Part shown: positions 46,031 to 56,840 of the stretch, in pieces
How positions within the stretch are numbered: position 1 is the stretch's first letter
How the letters are laid out: every line of letters begins with the position of its first letter
Translations under genes and position numbers: made by a program
Source: Artocarpus heterophyllus
Lineage: Eukaryota; Streptophyta; Magnoliopsida; Rosales; Moraceae
DNA length: 64,000 bases
Direction of reading: 5' to 3'
Assembly: GCA_025403435.1 (NCBI GenBank)
Contig: CM046354.1
Location: 37,488,459-37,552,458, forward strand
The notes under the pieces: generated by a model
Seen by the model: only the letters and a program-made list of their open reading frames with translations
Database searches by the model: none
Told to the model about the DNA's origin: nothing

Positions 46031-47827
46031 TCAAGAAATTGGCGCATTCCTACAAGTCTTTTGATAATGCTCGTATTGTCCGCATCTAGTGCACATGTTT
46101 CTTCTCTGCTTGCTGCTCTCGCCTGTACTTGGAATTCTTTTGTGTTTTGTCCTACCGCGTCTTTGCTTAGTCCTACCGCGTCTTTGCTTAACATTAGGTG
46201 GTAAAATGCGCATTTCCCTAACATCATCGGGAATCTCCCATTGGGACGAATCTGGTACAGGATAAAGTGTCTCTGCATATGCATTAACCAATGTGTCCGT
46301 CTTGTAATAATGTGAGCATAATTCATAAACGGATGTTTTTGCCTTCCCGCAAGCTGCAATTGCATGTTCACATGGCATCTGATCTACGTCAAACACGCGA
46401 CAAGTACAAGTTCTCAATCTAATGTTCATTGTTGCAGAAACGTCTCCACCTACAACGTAGTACTCATCAATATTGAGCTTATTCACTAATAAAAATCCAG
46501 CTCTGTCGTACCTGTCATGGAGTATTTTCTCATTCGTCAGTGTCAAAACTGAGGTATTAACAATAGCATTGGTTCGCCTTTCGTTAAACCACATAGACAT
46601 CTTTCCCAACACATAATCTAACAAGGCAACAACGGGGTAATCTCTGACATCTTTGAGCATTCCATTCAATGATTCAGCAAGGTTTGAGGTCATAATATCG
46701 TATCTATTTCCTTTAAAATGAGCATGAGACCAGTTCTCAAAGCCAACCTCCTCTTGTAGGTATCTCCCAATGCGTGGATAATCAGAACAAAGATCCTTGA
46801 AAAACATATCGAACTCATCAATTCGATAAGCATTAGTAGCTTTAATGAACAACAGTAGAACACCGCTAGAATGGAAGGTAGCCTTGATTTTCTGTGCCAC
46901 ATGAAATGTGCAACAAGCATGGCGTGCTGACTCATAAACTGTCTCAACAGCCTTCTTAATACTTCGATGCTGATCAGATATGAAAACTAAATCTTTGCAA
47001 TCTTTCACAACTTCCTTCAACTTTGAAAAGAACCATGTCCAAGATGCATCATCTTCTTTGTCCACAATTCCCCAAGCAATGGGATAACAACAACGTTCAC
47101 TATCTTGAGTTGTGGCCACAACTAGCATGCCTCCGAATTTTCCCTTCAAAAACATTCCATCGACAACTATTACTTTCCTCATGTAAACAAATCCTCGTAT
47201 GCAAGGTCCATGTGCCACAAACAGATATTTAAACCTGTTAGAATCCTCTACCTTAATGTGGGTAATAGTGTCGTGGTTTACAGACTTGAGCATATGACAG
47301 TAAGATGGAAGGATGGCAAAACTTTCTTTGGCCGTACCCCTTATGAGGTTAATTGCATGCTGACGAGCCATCCAACCTTTGTAGTAACTGAAATCTGTTC
47401 GAAATTCGCTACGAACATAATTACATATTGATTTAGGCCGTGGATCCTGTGGTATACCTACAAATTGACTTTTGATGCACTCCCCAATAACAGAGTATGA
47501 TGCTTGCTTGTGCTTTGATGAACGTTTCTCTAACGAACAAGAGTGAATTCCGCAATACTTACAAATAATAAACATGTTTGACAATGACAACTTACATGCC
47601 CGAACACGCCACTTACAATTTGGATCCACACACTCCACTACAAGTAAATTTTTGGTTGATTTTTTTGTTAAAAACTCGAACCTTCCTTTTAAAGCTATAA
47701 CATGAAGTTTCATCCTTAACTCTCTCTTGCTTCTAAAGTGGTCACCAACTTGTAAATTAGACCCATCATTGAATGTAAAACTATTCAAAGTTGAGGATGC
47801 TCCGACTTCTTTTTCATATAAAATCAT
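46031..47827 (-). CDS. mudrA-type (MULE) transposase, long ORF
   Basis: An uninterrupted 598-codon ORF from ATG 47827. In order: a zinc-finger-like DNA-binding region (about 25-105, with CKWRVRACKL and a C-X-H pair), the MULE transposase domain with catalytic Asp in VVDGMF (223), Asp in FISDQH (285), the CTFH pair (306-309) and a likely Glu in IDEFD (338), then a SWIM zinc finger CTCRVF...PCEH (474-488), a basic linker and a C-terminal CCHC knuckle CTRCGQYEHYQKTC (579-592). The linker has an exact repeat QRRGRTK-QRRGRTK, a 21-bp duplication. All catalytic residues appear intact. The upstream PB1-like domain (48342-47986) is in another frame, so the full-length protein is probably not made unless a short start at 47827 is used. 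Confidence 0.88.
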   Translation of the reverse strand: MILYEKEVGASSTLNSFTFNDGSNLQVGDHFRSKRELRMKLHVIALKGRFEFLTKKSTKNLLVVECVDPNCKWRVRACKLSLSNMFIICKYCGIHSCSLEKRSSKHKQASYSVIGECIKSQFVGIPQDPRPKSICNYVRSEFRTDFSYYKGWMARQHAINLIRGTAKESFAILPSYCHMLKSVNHDTITHIKVEDSNRFKYLFVAHGPCIRGFVYMRKVIVVDGMFLKGKFGGMLVVATTQDSERCCYPIAWGIVDKEDDASWTWFFSKLKEVVKDCKDLVFISDQHRSIKKAVETVYESARHACCTFHVAQKIKATFHSSGVLLLFIKATNAYRIDEFDMFFKDLCSDYPRIGRYLQEEVGFENWSHAHFKGNRYDIMTSNLAESLNGMLKDVRDYPVVALLDYVLGKMSMWFNERRTNAIVNTSVLTLTNEKILHDRYDRAGFLLVNKLNIDEYYVVGGDVSATMNIRLRTCTCRVFDVDQMPCEHAIAACGKAKTSVYELCSHYYKTDTLVNAYAETLYPVPDSSQWEIPDDVREMRILPPNVKQRRGRTKQRRGRTKHKRIPSTGESSKQRRNMCTRCGQYEHYQKTCRNAPIS

Positions 47828-48342
47828 GAGTGGCTATGCCGAAGGCAGTGGACCCATATTGTGAGGAGATGAGACATTATCTTCTTAAGCAACGTCAACA
47901 AAATCACAATCAAAATATTCATCATCTGGCAGATTTCTCTCAATAATTTCTTCATTAGTAGGAGCCGAGGCAATCTCCTCTCGAACTACAATCTCCGTTC
48001 AACACAATTCATATCTTCTTCTTCCACCTGAACATGTAGAGGTATTATGTTACCACTATACTTAACTAACCCTATGAAAACTAACAGGTCATCGTCGTCA
48101 CAAATTCTAATTGGCTTCATCTTATCAAAGTGTTTTGGCGGCATGTAGGTTATCTTCAACGACTTATTTCCATGCTGAATTCTAACTTTTGTACAAATCT
48201 TCTTCATTAACATGCTCAAATTAGGACTCTCCTCTTCTAACAAAATTCCGTTCATTTCACTTTGCGCCTCACACCACACCCAACAAGTTTCCAGCTCATC
48301 CCAATGTCCTCCAACGTCGAAATAAATTGGCAACAGAGCCAT
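47828..48342 (-). pseudogene. PB1-like N-terminal part of the MULE transposase, frameshifted
   Basis: From ATG 48342 the minus strand encodes MALLPIYFDVGGHWDELETC and about 115 residues of the PB1-like domain common at the N-terminus of MULE transposases (KKICTKVRI, PIRICDDDDLLVFI). It ends at a stop near 47986. A second frame then reads an acidic linker (EEIASAPTNEEIIERNLPDD) with stops near 47886 and 47835 and leads directly into the transposase ORF. One frameshift near 48000 and two nonsense changes thus separate the N-terminus from the catalytic part. Confidence 0.75.
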
Positions 48343-50076
48343 TTACTTACTGAACTGCAAAACCAAAACAAATAATTACATAATGACTTTTAAGCAAATC
48401 TTTGATTCTAGTTCAATCAAAAGATGCTACTAACAATTCCAACCCAAACAAAACAAAGCACCATTGCAAGATTAACAACTAATGCTATTAACAATTACAT
48501 AGATATAGATTGATGTTAGTGATCAAATCTCTCTCCTCTGAGTTATATTTTTTATTTTTTTATTTTTATTTCAAACAATAATATCACAACCAATTAATCT
48601 CATAATCTACCTACCCAAAATGGTTCACCCACAGAAAATAGAAAGCAAAATGAAGTGGACAGAAAATAGAAATCTCATAATATATCAATAGCCCCCAACT
48701 TAGTGTTTTCAGTTGGAAGGATTAAGTGGTCCATTGATTTTATTTTTCTGTTTTCTCTTGTTTTGTTTCCTTTTGCCCAGGATGACTGGTTCTTCTTCTT
48801 ATATAGATATGTTGGAATGATGTATAATGTCTTACAGCCATTTTAAAGTGATACCAGTAATGGAGATGGTTTGAATTGCGCTGTTAAAAAAACGTGGTGA
48901 AGAATGATAAATATACATCCAAACATTACTTGTACACATTTTGTATAGAATTCTAATATTCTCATATCCCAATAATATTAGCACTAGTATATATGATTGA
49001 ATTGAGGACAAAACAAAAGCCCTCTTACCCATGATTGAGCAAAAACAACTAATTCCTTTTGACTGAAATTGCCCATTAGTAAGTGGGGCAATAAGTTCTG
49101 CTATGACTTTTGTCCATAACACAATCATCAAATGAGCCGTCAAGCATAAGCGTAAAGATTACAACTCAAACTAAGCCATAGACATGGCATAATTAAACAG
49201 AGACTACAAGCATAAACACATATTATGTAATATATATGCAGCACTTTTTTGTTGATTAAATCCGATGCGAACTTTTGATTCACCCAGTAATTTATTTTAC
49301 ACAATTAAAAACAACTTAAATGGCACTGTGACCGTACCCTTTTACTTTTCTTATGTAAGGGATCCCAAGGACATCCTTACCAAACTTCTTGCATTAACAA
49401 TGTCATTTGATAAAGAATAGGAATTGGCCACTTTCTCCGAAAGAAGACCAAGACATCATCATCCAAACATACACGTTACCTTTAATTGTGGGCAAATCTG
49501 AGTTCCACTTTATTGATAATTATTCAACTCTTCTTTTTCCAAATTACGGCATTGATCCTTTTTTTTTTTTGATATATTTGTGTGTGAGACAAGAAAAAAT
49601 TTCAACAATTCCCATTTCTTCACTGGTGTTCAGTGTAGCAATTAAAAGAATAAAAGATTTGGGACTTAAAAAGGGGATGGAAATACCTGGTGCTGTTATG
49701 AATGGAGACCACCTACGACCAATGGGGCTGAAGAAGATGGAGAAGAAGATGGAGAAGAACAAGAGCTGTTGCCAAGGCCTGACCTGCTCAACAAAAGAAG
49801 AAAAGAAGAAGAAGTATGGTGGAGCTCGCGAAGGCTAGACCCTAGGCACTAATTTGGGGGAAATCTCGAAATCAGCTACTAATTTGGGATGGCTGGGGAT
49901 GAGGGAAAGGCAAGGAAGCTCTCCAAACGTGCTGAAAGAAAAACTAGGGATTGGGTTTTTTTTGTTTTCTCATCAATGGGGATCCTTAAAGCTCTGTGTT
50001 ATGTTGCCCGTTGCCCCCTGTTGCTTCTGTTGCTGAGCTGGTGCATTTACATGGCAAAATTTTTTTTGAGGTGTTT
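48343..50076. other. Non-coding DNA right of the MULE genes
   Basis: Probably the transposase promoter side and the outer element end. It is AT-rich with a T-rich stretch at 48545-48570. The segment 49690-49840 is GA-rich and reads as lysine/glutamate-rich peptides without family resemblance. No gene supported. Confidence 0.4.
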
Positions 50077-50084
50077 GATGACAT

Positions 50085-50879
50085 TAGGGGTGAACGGCGG
50101 ACGGTTTGATGGTTTTTGGAAGGGTGCGATGCGGTTTTTTTGGATGGCGGGTTGGCGATTAACCAACCCGCAAACCGCCCACCACATGGCGGGTGGTTTC
50201 GGTTTGGTTTTGGGTGGTTGCGGGCGGGTGCGGGCGGGTTGAGGCGGTTTAGACCTATGCTATTGCCCAATGTAATTTTTTGGACCTTTTTTTTAGAAAG
50301 TGAAGAAAATTTGTAGAAAATATAAGATGATAATACATAAAGCATTCCCAACAAGTTTGATGCTTAAAGACAGTGACCATATTCAAAAGTACAAATTAAG
50401 AAACATAATCATTCACTGCAACAAGAAACATTAACTACAGATGAAGTGATAAACAAAGTCAAGAGTCTATAAAGATTAAAGTCTATTCACTGGGTTCGAA
50501 AATAATAGAATGCTACAAATGAAATGATGAACAAAATCAAGTGTTTTTTTTCTTAGGGCTTTCTCTACTAACTTACTTGATTTGAATTTGGATCACTTCA
50601 CAAAATAATAAGAGAATTTTCAGTTTTCAATATGTCAAGAGGCAACCGAGCCCATGCTTGGAGTGTTGGATCGTTCAATCATCTCTAAAATAAGAACAAA
50701 ATCAAATAAATGATAAGTTTTTTTAAAAAATATATAAGCGGGTGGGTGCGGGTTGAATCCACCCTCAAAAACTTAAAACCAAACCCGCCCACCGATAGAT
50801 TGCTAACGTAAACCCATTTTTTTTTAGATAGGCGAGCACGGACGGTTGACGGGTGCAAGGCGGTTTTTGTACAGCCCTA
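50085..50879. mobile_element. Non-autonomous hAT element with perfect 8-bp duplication
   Basis: The target duplication GATGACAT is exact at 50077-50084 and 50880-50887. The ends are TAGGGGTGAACGG and GTACAGCCCTA, so the inverted termini read TAGGGGTG and TAGGGCTG. Subterminal regions are rich in GGCGGGT/CCGCCC strings in both orientations (50095-50250 and 50735-50870); the middle (50290-50730) is AT-rich and non-coding. At 795 bp without transposase it depends on an autonomous hAT elsewhere. Its terminal string TTTGTACAGCCCTA is shared with the element at 58021-58594. Confidence 0.9.
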
Positions 50880-50887
50880 GATGACAT

Positions 50888-51576
50888 GGCCATTTAGACT
50901 ATTTATCCAATTATGAGATTTTTAAGTCTATTTGTCAAAAACTACTTTAAGTCATTTCCCTAAACCTCCCCAAAAAAAAAATAGATATATATACATGTAA
51001 TATTTCAATAAGTGTTATTTGGGAACCATATTTTCTAATATAATATTTGTTCTAATTATTTATTAAAAAAATCTGTCATTTCCTACAATTTCGTTTTCTA
51101 TCTCTTTCAGGATCTGAAGTTTGCAAAATGGCACGTAAACAACAAAACTAATTTCTAATACCGTAATAAGTTCTTGGCAAAGAGAAAATGCGACCAGAGA
51201 CACGAAAGCATCCATGCAAACAATCAAGGACAAATCAAATTCATCAATTAACCAGAATCCATTCAGCCAGAATGTTCAATGTTGAAATGCATAGTTATTC
51301 CACAATCAACGCAGAGCCCATAGGTGACTGGGCGCTTCAAACAGCTCAGCTTTACTTTCGTATTACATTCATAGCAGCTCGAAAAAGCAAATAAGCAAAG
51401 AAGGCTACGAGCAAAATAACCATGTCTTGTACAAATAAAACCGTTTTAAGTCTCACCAACCGCTCTTGCTCAAAGCGGAGGAAGCCACGGGGATTGAGTA
51501 CTTAGGATTAAACAGATCATGAACATGAATGGAAATGGCCAAAATATCCGATTCCATACAACTGATGCAGAAATTA
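50888..51576. other. Region downstream (3') of the MYB gene
   Basis: Non-coding. The stretch 51180-51576 next to the MYB stop codon is of mixed composition and may be its 3' UTR; the rest is AT-rich. Confidence 0.4.
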
Positions 51577-54064
51577 TCACGGGAGATCAGACATTTGACA
51601 GACAGCGGGCATATTATTCCACGGACAATAACTAAAACCCCATTCATGACTTAATGGAGAACTTGCGGAAGGAGTGTGCTTGTAATCCGCTGCTGAATTA
51701 TCACTGAGAAGCGTTGCTATGGCGTCATTCATGATGCCACAGTCCTTGATGCAGCCTGAATTTTGCTCAAACCAGTCTGAAGCAAGTAAAGCATCGGGCC
51801 GAGTGAAGTCCATCTGCCTCTTGGATTCTAGTAAATCTATGTCATCAGGTTCTGACTTCACAGCACTTCCTGAATGGTAAGTTGCGTCAGTATGAACAGT
51901 TGAAGGGAACAATACTTATAAGCATCATTTGAATTAGGAACTTTTGTAGGAACATAGGTACTTTTAAAGAATCACTTCCAGACTTCAAATTACTCGTAAA
52001 CTTTCAAAATTAAAAATTGTGAAATTCAAAATTCAGTGAATCACATGCTATCAAATTCCATAACAAAGAGAACAACTTTTGCTTTATAGTGAATTTGAGA
52101 AATTCCTAAAACATGAACAATAGGACACTCACCAGTAATGGCCTCAGCAGATGGTGGTTCATCTAAGGAACTTCCACTAGCACTAATGCACTCTTTGCCA
52201 AATGATGTGACAGACAGACCCAACGGTAAAATATGTTCTCCGTAATCTTCCAAATCTTTTTCACAGACATTCAAAGTGCCATTGTCAGTCATATAACCAG
52301 GAGAAATGCTTGTAATCTTACATGATGAATGTTTCTTTCCACTGCTTAGATTCTTCGCCTCATCAAGCAGAGCATCAAGCAGGCCACTATTCCGCGGTGA
52401 AGAGCAATCTGACTCAAATGCACCAACTGGTGGAGGAGATTGGAAAAAAGTATCAACTGACTCGAGTAAAGGTGGCGGAGAATTGCCCCAACTGCCTAAA
52501 TCAGTTTCTGGATATTGGAGTGAAGGGAGCTCCAACTTCACAGCCCCAGAAGTGGGCTTGGAAGCAGAGGAAATGCCATTTGAAAGGGAATGGCCACCCT
52601 GAGTTACGTCAAAAGACAACAGGCTCTTGTTAGAATCAAGATCGGATGGAAAAGAAGGGCCAAATGAACCAACAACTTTGTCACAAGAATCATTCCGAAA
52701 CTGGTCAAACAGTGGAAATCCGTTCTTTACACAACCAGTGGAATCAGGGAATACGTCTGATGATTCTCGAAGGCGTTTCTGGCAGTGAATTGTTGGCGGC
52801 AAAAAACCATAATATTGAGGAGAAGCAATATCTTTTAACAGCATGGTACTCATAGAAATACCTGGAAGGTCAGAAACGTAAGACAAGACCTCATTGCTCC
52901 CCTTTAAACCATCAAATACAACATCGGGTATCTCAAAATTATTAGCCTGCAAGGGATCTTGCTGCCCTCTGTCCCCACAACTAATTCCAGCAGTATTTTG
53001 GCCATGTTGATTCTCTTGAAATGCTTGCAAACACAAATCAGGAGGATATAAAGGCAAGCCAGCTCGTTGGCGTCTCTTGATTCGTGTATTCCAGTAATTC
53101 TTTATCTCATTATCCGTGCGACCAGGCAGCTAAAAGAGCACAAAGAGATTGTTGATTATTTCTCATAATAGATGAAACTTATGGGTTCCTTAAAAATTAG
53201 GCAAGCATTAATTTAGTAACTATAACTTAAAACTCAATTGCTAGGTTTTCTCGAAAGTACTTGAAACTGCTTCCAAGTTTTGAGAAGAAAAGTTTGAAGA
53301 ATTTAGTCTCTCAATGGATTCTCCAGAAGAAAACAACTCTTGAATGCCTAATGGGTTCTCAGTCAGATTATCCTAAAAGTGTCCTCCAACAAAAAACTTT
53401 TCCACATAAAGAGAACCTAGCAATATCTTAATTCTTATATACACCAAACATTTCAAATTTAATGCACAGTATGGCAAGATTGATGGCTTTACTTTGCAAT
53501 TTCATACCAAAAATATGCATTATAATTTATTTTCCAAAAAGATCATGCATATTAATCAATTCACGTTCTCATAATTAATTACAACAATTACAATAACAAG
53601 AGCCTCAACTTCATATAAACTAACATTATCCATCACAGATATACTAATCGATATTATGAGATACTTGACATGAATGAAATTATGAAGACAAAACAAATAC
53701 TCACATGTGCAGCCATGCGTGCCCACTTGTTTCCCATCTGGGCATGGAGTTCAATGATCAGCCTTTCTTCATCTGCAGTAAATGCACCTTTCTTCAAGTT
53801 TGGCCTTAAATGATTTGCCCATCGTAGCCTACAGCTTTTTCCACAACGAGACAACCCTGAGTGCTTCTGAACTGCATTCCAGTTACCCTCCCCATGTTTT
53901 TTGACATATTCCACCAAAAGTGCATCTTCATTGGATGTCCATGGCCCTTTCTTCAGAAGAACTCCACCACCCGTACTTCCTCCATTACTTTCATCAATTA
54001 ACGGTGACTCACTATGATATTTGGAGAGCACGCCATCTTCGCTCTCGTTTGTTATCCGACTCAT
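51577..54064 (-). CDS. GAMYB: GAMYB-type R2R3-MYB transcription factor
   Basis: Three coding exons on the minus strand, 54064-53705, 53129-52133 and 51869-51577, join with GT-AG introns to 1,650 nt and 549 residues. The start is MSRITNESEDG; the acceptor lies just 8 bases upstream. R2 (about 38-88) has KKGPWTSNEDALLVEYV and RCGKSCRLRWANHLRPNLKKG; R3 (about 90-142) has AFTADEERLIIELHAQMGNKW and LPGRTDNEIKNYWNTR. Downstream are the GAMYB-specific RRQRAGLPLYPP, an acidic middle, and the C-terminal block LLASDWFEQ...WNNMPAVCQM. This matches the MYB33/MYB65/GAMYB clade in length and all landmarks. Such proteins activate gibberellin-responsive genes in anthers and aleurone and are silenced by miR159, whose site is present in exon 2. 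The family is certain; the exact orthologue is not. Confidence 0.95.
52514..52534 (-). promoter_or_regulatory. miR159 target site in the GAMYB coding sequence
   Basis: The 21 bases on the minus strand start TGGAGCTCCC and end TTCACTCCAAT. As far as I recall this is identical to the site in Arabidopsis MYB33, and it encodes the conserved peptide ELPSLQY (about residues 319-326). miR159 cleaves GAMYB transcripts here. Confidence 0.92.
53130..53704 (-). other. Intron between MYB coding exons 1 and 2
   Basis: A 575-bp AT-rich intron, donor GTGAGT and acceptor TTTAG, at the conserved position inside the R3 repeat (after AAH, before LPGRTDNE). Nothing else seen. Confidence 0.8.
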
Positions 54065-54072
54065 CCCTAAAT

Positions 54073-55990
54073 CTGCAATCAATTACCAAAGTCTACCAAG
54101 AGCTGACAATCAAGTAAATGGCAGGATCACAGCCTGGACATGAGAAATGAACACATTAACGAGGCCACAAGCACTTTGTCTTCATCATTTACCATCTATG
54201 CAAATAGTCAGATAGAACAAAAAGAACCAACATATCGACAGCTTTAGGCTTCCAAAATCAACATCTATAACCAATTTTAGAGAGTTGCATTCTTTATGTT
54301 TCCGTAGCTTGTTTCAAAGCAATATAATTTTATTTAAATATCAGCCACTATTGATATCAAAGTCACAACAAGGTCATGTAGCTTTTTTCCAAGTCCAAAC
54401 CAACATAGTTCCATGTAACTAACTGGTCAATACATGACAAAGTATGCATATTCAAACTTTGCAGACTGCATTATACACATCTTTTGTATGCTCCGTATTC
54501 ATGTATATGTAGAACGATATTATAAATGACCCCAAAGTGTGGAGACAAAAACAATTAGCAGAACTTGCAAATAACTCAGAGTCTAAAAAGAAAAAATAAA
54601 AATGTGACATCCCATAGATTGCGTGCTTTCAACATTCAAAGTATAAGTTCACAATCATAAGGAGCAGTCAACAGTCAACAGTCAACAGAAAATTAAGGGC
54701 TCGTTTGGTTTCCATTCCAAAACAAATTTTATGATTCCAAAAACAAATTAAACGAAAAGATAAAAATAATTAAAAAAAAATTTGGCAGCCTTATTTTGGC
54801 ACCATCAGGATTCAAGTTTTAAGAATTAGCCCCAAAATACAACTTAAAAACTGAAAACAACAATTTATTATTTTGAACTTATACCAAATAACTCCAGTAA
54901 AGATCTGCAGTGGGGGCAGGGTTGGTGTCATTTCCAAAAACGCTTTCTTGTTCTCCATTTTACTCTGGGCTTCTTCTTCTTCTTCTTCTTCTTTTATTTT
55001 TCCCCTGGTTTCTGCTACTATCTTCTGATAATTGAGCTTGATTTCCTCAAGCTTTGGAAAGCAATATTCTGTGGTTACTGGATGTGGTTTTTTCCTCTGG
55101 GTTTGCTGCAAGTTATTCAGCACTTTTACACTTTTCATTATACTCATTCTAGTTTTTGCCTGGGTCTAATGGATGGATGGGATAGAGTAGCGAGATCTCC
55201 TCTAGGGCTTCTTGGTGCCAATTAATGATTCTCGCACATCTAATCCTTGATTGTTTAATCGTCAATATCAGAGTGATCCTTCAAAGCATTCCTCTCAGGC
55301 AAAAGTGCTTTCTCCCAAAGTTTCTCATGAAAATTCCTCTTCTATGGCCTTGGATAACCTCGTATTTTTTGTCAAATCCAGTATGTAAAGGTGGTGGTGC
55401 TATAAAATAAGCTTGATGAAACATTCTGCCGAGAAGGACAGTCAGGGGGCTTGGGATTTTTCTTATTTTTCTATTTTTTTAAACAGGAATTTAAAAAAAT
55501 TAAAAAAAATTATTCAAACCAATTCCTCACTAATTTTTAAAATCATCTCTCCAAAAGGATAACCAAACGGGCCCTTAATGATCTTTACCCAAGAAAAGCA
55601 CAGATCTCCCCCAGAAAAGGAAAAAAAGCGGCGAGAAATATTCTCATATCGGATTATATTAGCACGCCCAATAAACAAAGAAAGGGGAAACAAGCGCGCA
55701 ACATAATAAGAAAACCAGCATATCTATATCTGAAATTACAATAAGTAAACCATAATCATTATTTCATTACTTGCCAATTAATTTTACTAAACAGCATACA
55801 AGAAGGGCATAAATTAAATAGAAAATCACTAATCATCATTTATTGCTAATAGTCCCCATTTATTACCAAATAAAGAAAAAGTCTGTCATCATATCACCAA
55901 TAGACCCAAATTCATGCATATTTGAAAATCATAAAAGAATTGTAAAAAACGCGTCCCTTAATTTTAAATGCAGAAGAAGAAATGAGGTAC
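54073..55990 (-). other. Long 5'-UTR intron of the MYB gene
   Basis: Acceptor ATTGCAG lies 8 bases before the start codon region. A donor-like CAG|GTACCT at 55991/55990 would close a 1.9-kb intron. GAMYB genes commonly have introns in the 5' UTR. It hosts the 879-bp element at 54696-55574; a TCAACAG triplet repeat lies at 54667-54688. Confidence 0.55.
54696..55574. mobile_element. PIF/Harbinger-like non-autonomous element with gene-like interior
   Basis: The termini are GGGCTCGTTTGGTTTCC and, on the other strand, GGGCCCGTTTGGTTATCC. TTA flanks both sides (54693-54695 and 55575-55577), with one extra A at the left. Such ends and a TTA duplication fit PIF/Harbinger elements. The interior is unusually gene-like for a MITE. 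On the minus strand (55140-54915) it encodes a charged stretch with PKLEEIKLNYQKIVAETRG and a poly-Glu run; on the plus strand near 55270-55390 it encodes QSDPSKHSSQAKVLSPKVSH. I recognise neither, and both could be captured host gene pieces. It lies inside the MYB 5'-UTR intron. Confidence 0.6.
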
Positions 55991-56149
55991 CTGAATTACA
56001 GCAAGATTGAGTACTCCCAAAAATCTATCTGAAAAAAGCTACACGATTTCCAACTATGGCACCTTCACGCCGCGAGCAAATATTTTGTAAGTTTTCCGGC
56101 GAAGTGATCGAATCAGCTGAGAGATGAGAAAATCGCAAAAATCGAGCAC
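55991..56149 (-). other. Probable second 5'-UTR exon of the MYB gene
   Basis: Bounded on the minus strand by an acceptor GATTTCAG before 56149 and a donor GTACCT after 55991. Non-coding. Inferred from splice signals only. Confidence 0.4.
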
Positions 56150-56454
56150 CTGAAATCACCGAAAATAGAAATCCAATTCAAACGATCATCGGATGAACTT
56201 ACAAACATGAACAAATCCAATTGTAATTCACCTAAAAAACTTATAAAACCCAATATTTCCCACAAAAAGAGAGAGAGAGGCGGGGGAGGAAATTGCACAG
56301 AAGCTTCAAGTTCGGAGCTTGAAACTAACACAAACGAAATGAGGAAAATAAAATAAAATTATTCAACAGATCGGAGTCAACATCAAAACCCTAGGTAAAA
56401 AAAATTAAGAAAATTTTGATGGAGTTCGAGGGAGCAAAAATTGAGATCTCGAAC

Positions 56455-56790
56455 CTCAATTTGTAATAGAGAGAGACGAGAATCCAAGCGTAAAGAGAGC
56501 AACACATCTGAGATTCCGAATTCAAAGAAGCATAATTTGCAGAGAAGAGAACACTCGGCAACAACAGAGAAGCAAAGATCGAGAGAAAGAGAGAGAGAAA
56601 AGTAGGTAGAAATGGGAAGGAAGGAAAAAGAAATAGGAATGGTGGAATTCTAGAGAGAGAAAAATGGGGAATTAGGGGAGAACATCAAGGGATTTCAGGG
56701 ACAAAATGGCAACAGAAGAGCGATGTTAGGCAGAGATAAAGGTGGAGAAGAGACTCCCACCTCACTTATCCAATTCCACTCTCTCTCTCT
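56455..56790 (-). other. Probable first 5'-UTR exon of the MYB gene
   Basis: A purine-rich (on the plus strand) leader that ends at a donor-like GAG|GTTCGA at 56455/56454. The upstream limit is unknown; a CT-rich tract at 56770-56800 on the plus strand resembles the pyrimidine/GA patches near plant transcription starts. Confidence 0.35.
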
Positions 56791-56799
56791 CCCCTTTCC

Positions 56800-56840
56800 T
56801 TTCCTAACTTTTTCCTATACATAAATATAATTTGAAGTGT
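56800..56840 (-). promoter_or_regulatory. Possible core promoter of the MYB gene
   Basis: The minus strand reads AAATTATATTTATGTATAGG, a TATA-like stretch just upstream of the presumed first exon. Based on position and composition only. Confidence 0.3.

Larger units (their letters stand above)
41192..48342. mobile_element. Mutator-like element core (DUF1985 gene plus mudrA-type transposase)
   Basis: A converging pair, a plus-strand DUF1985 gene and a minus-strand mudrA-like transposase, is the known layout of plant Mutator-like elements that carry Ulp1/DUF1985 genes. Between them is a tandem array rich in GTCGAC. I could not identify terminal inverted repeats or a 9-bp duplication by eye, so the outer limits are only the outermost coding evidence; the true element should be longer on both sides. 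Confidence 0.6.

Noticed and set aside
49407..49838. 143-codon open frame with Lys/Glu-rich C-terminus
   Set aside because: Composition-driven GA-rich segment; no homology that I can recognise and no splice context.
54073..54082. Upstream start giving MIADLG before MSR in the MYB
   Set aside because: It would need a TTG start and reads across a splice acceptor; the ATG at 54064 begins the conserved MSR-TNESEDG of this clade.
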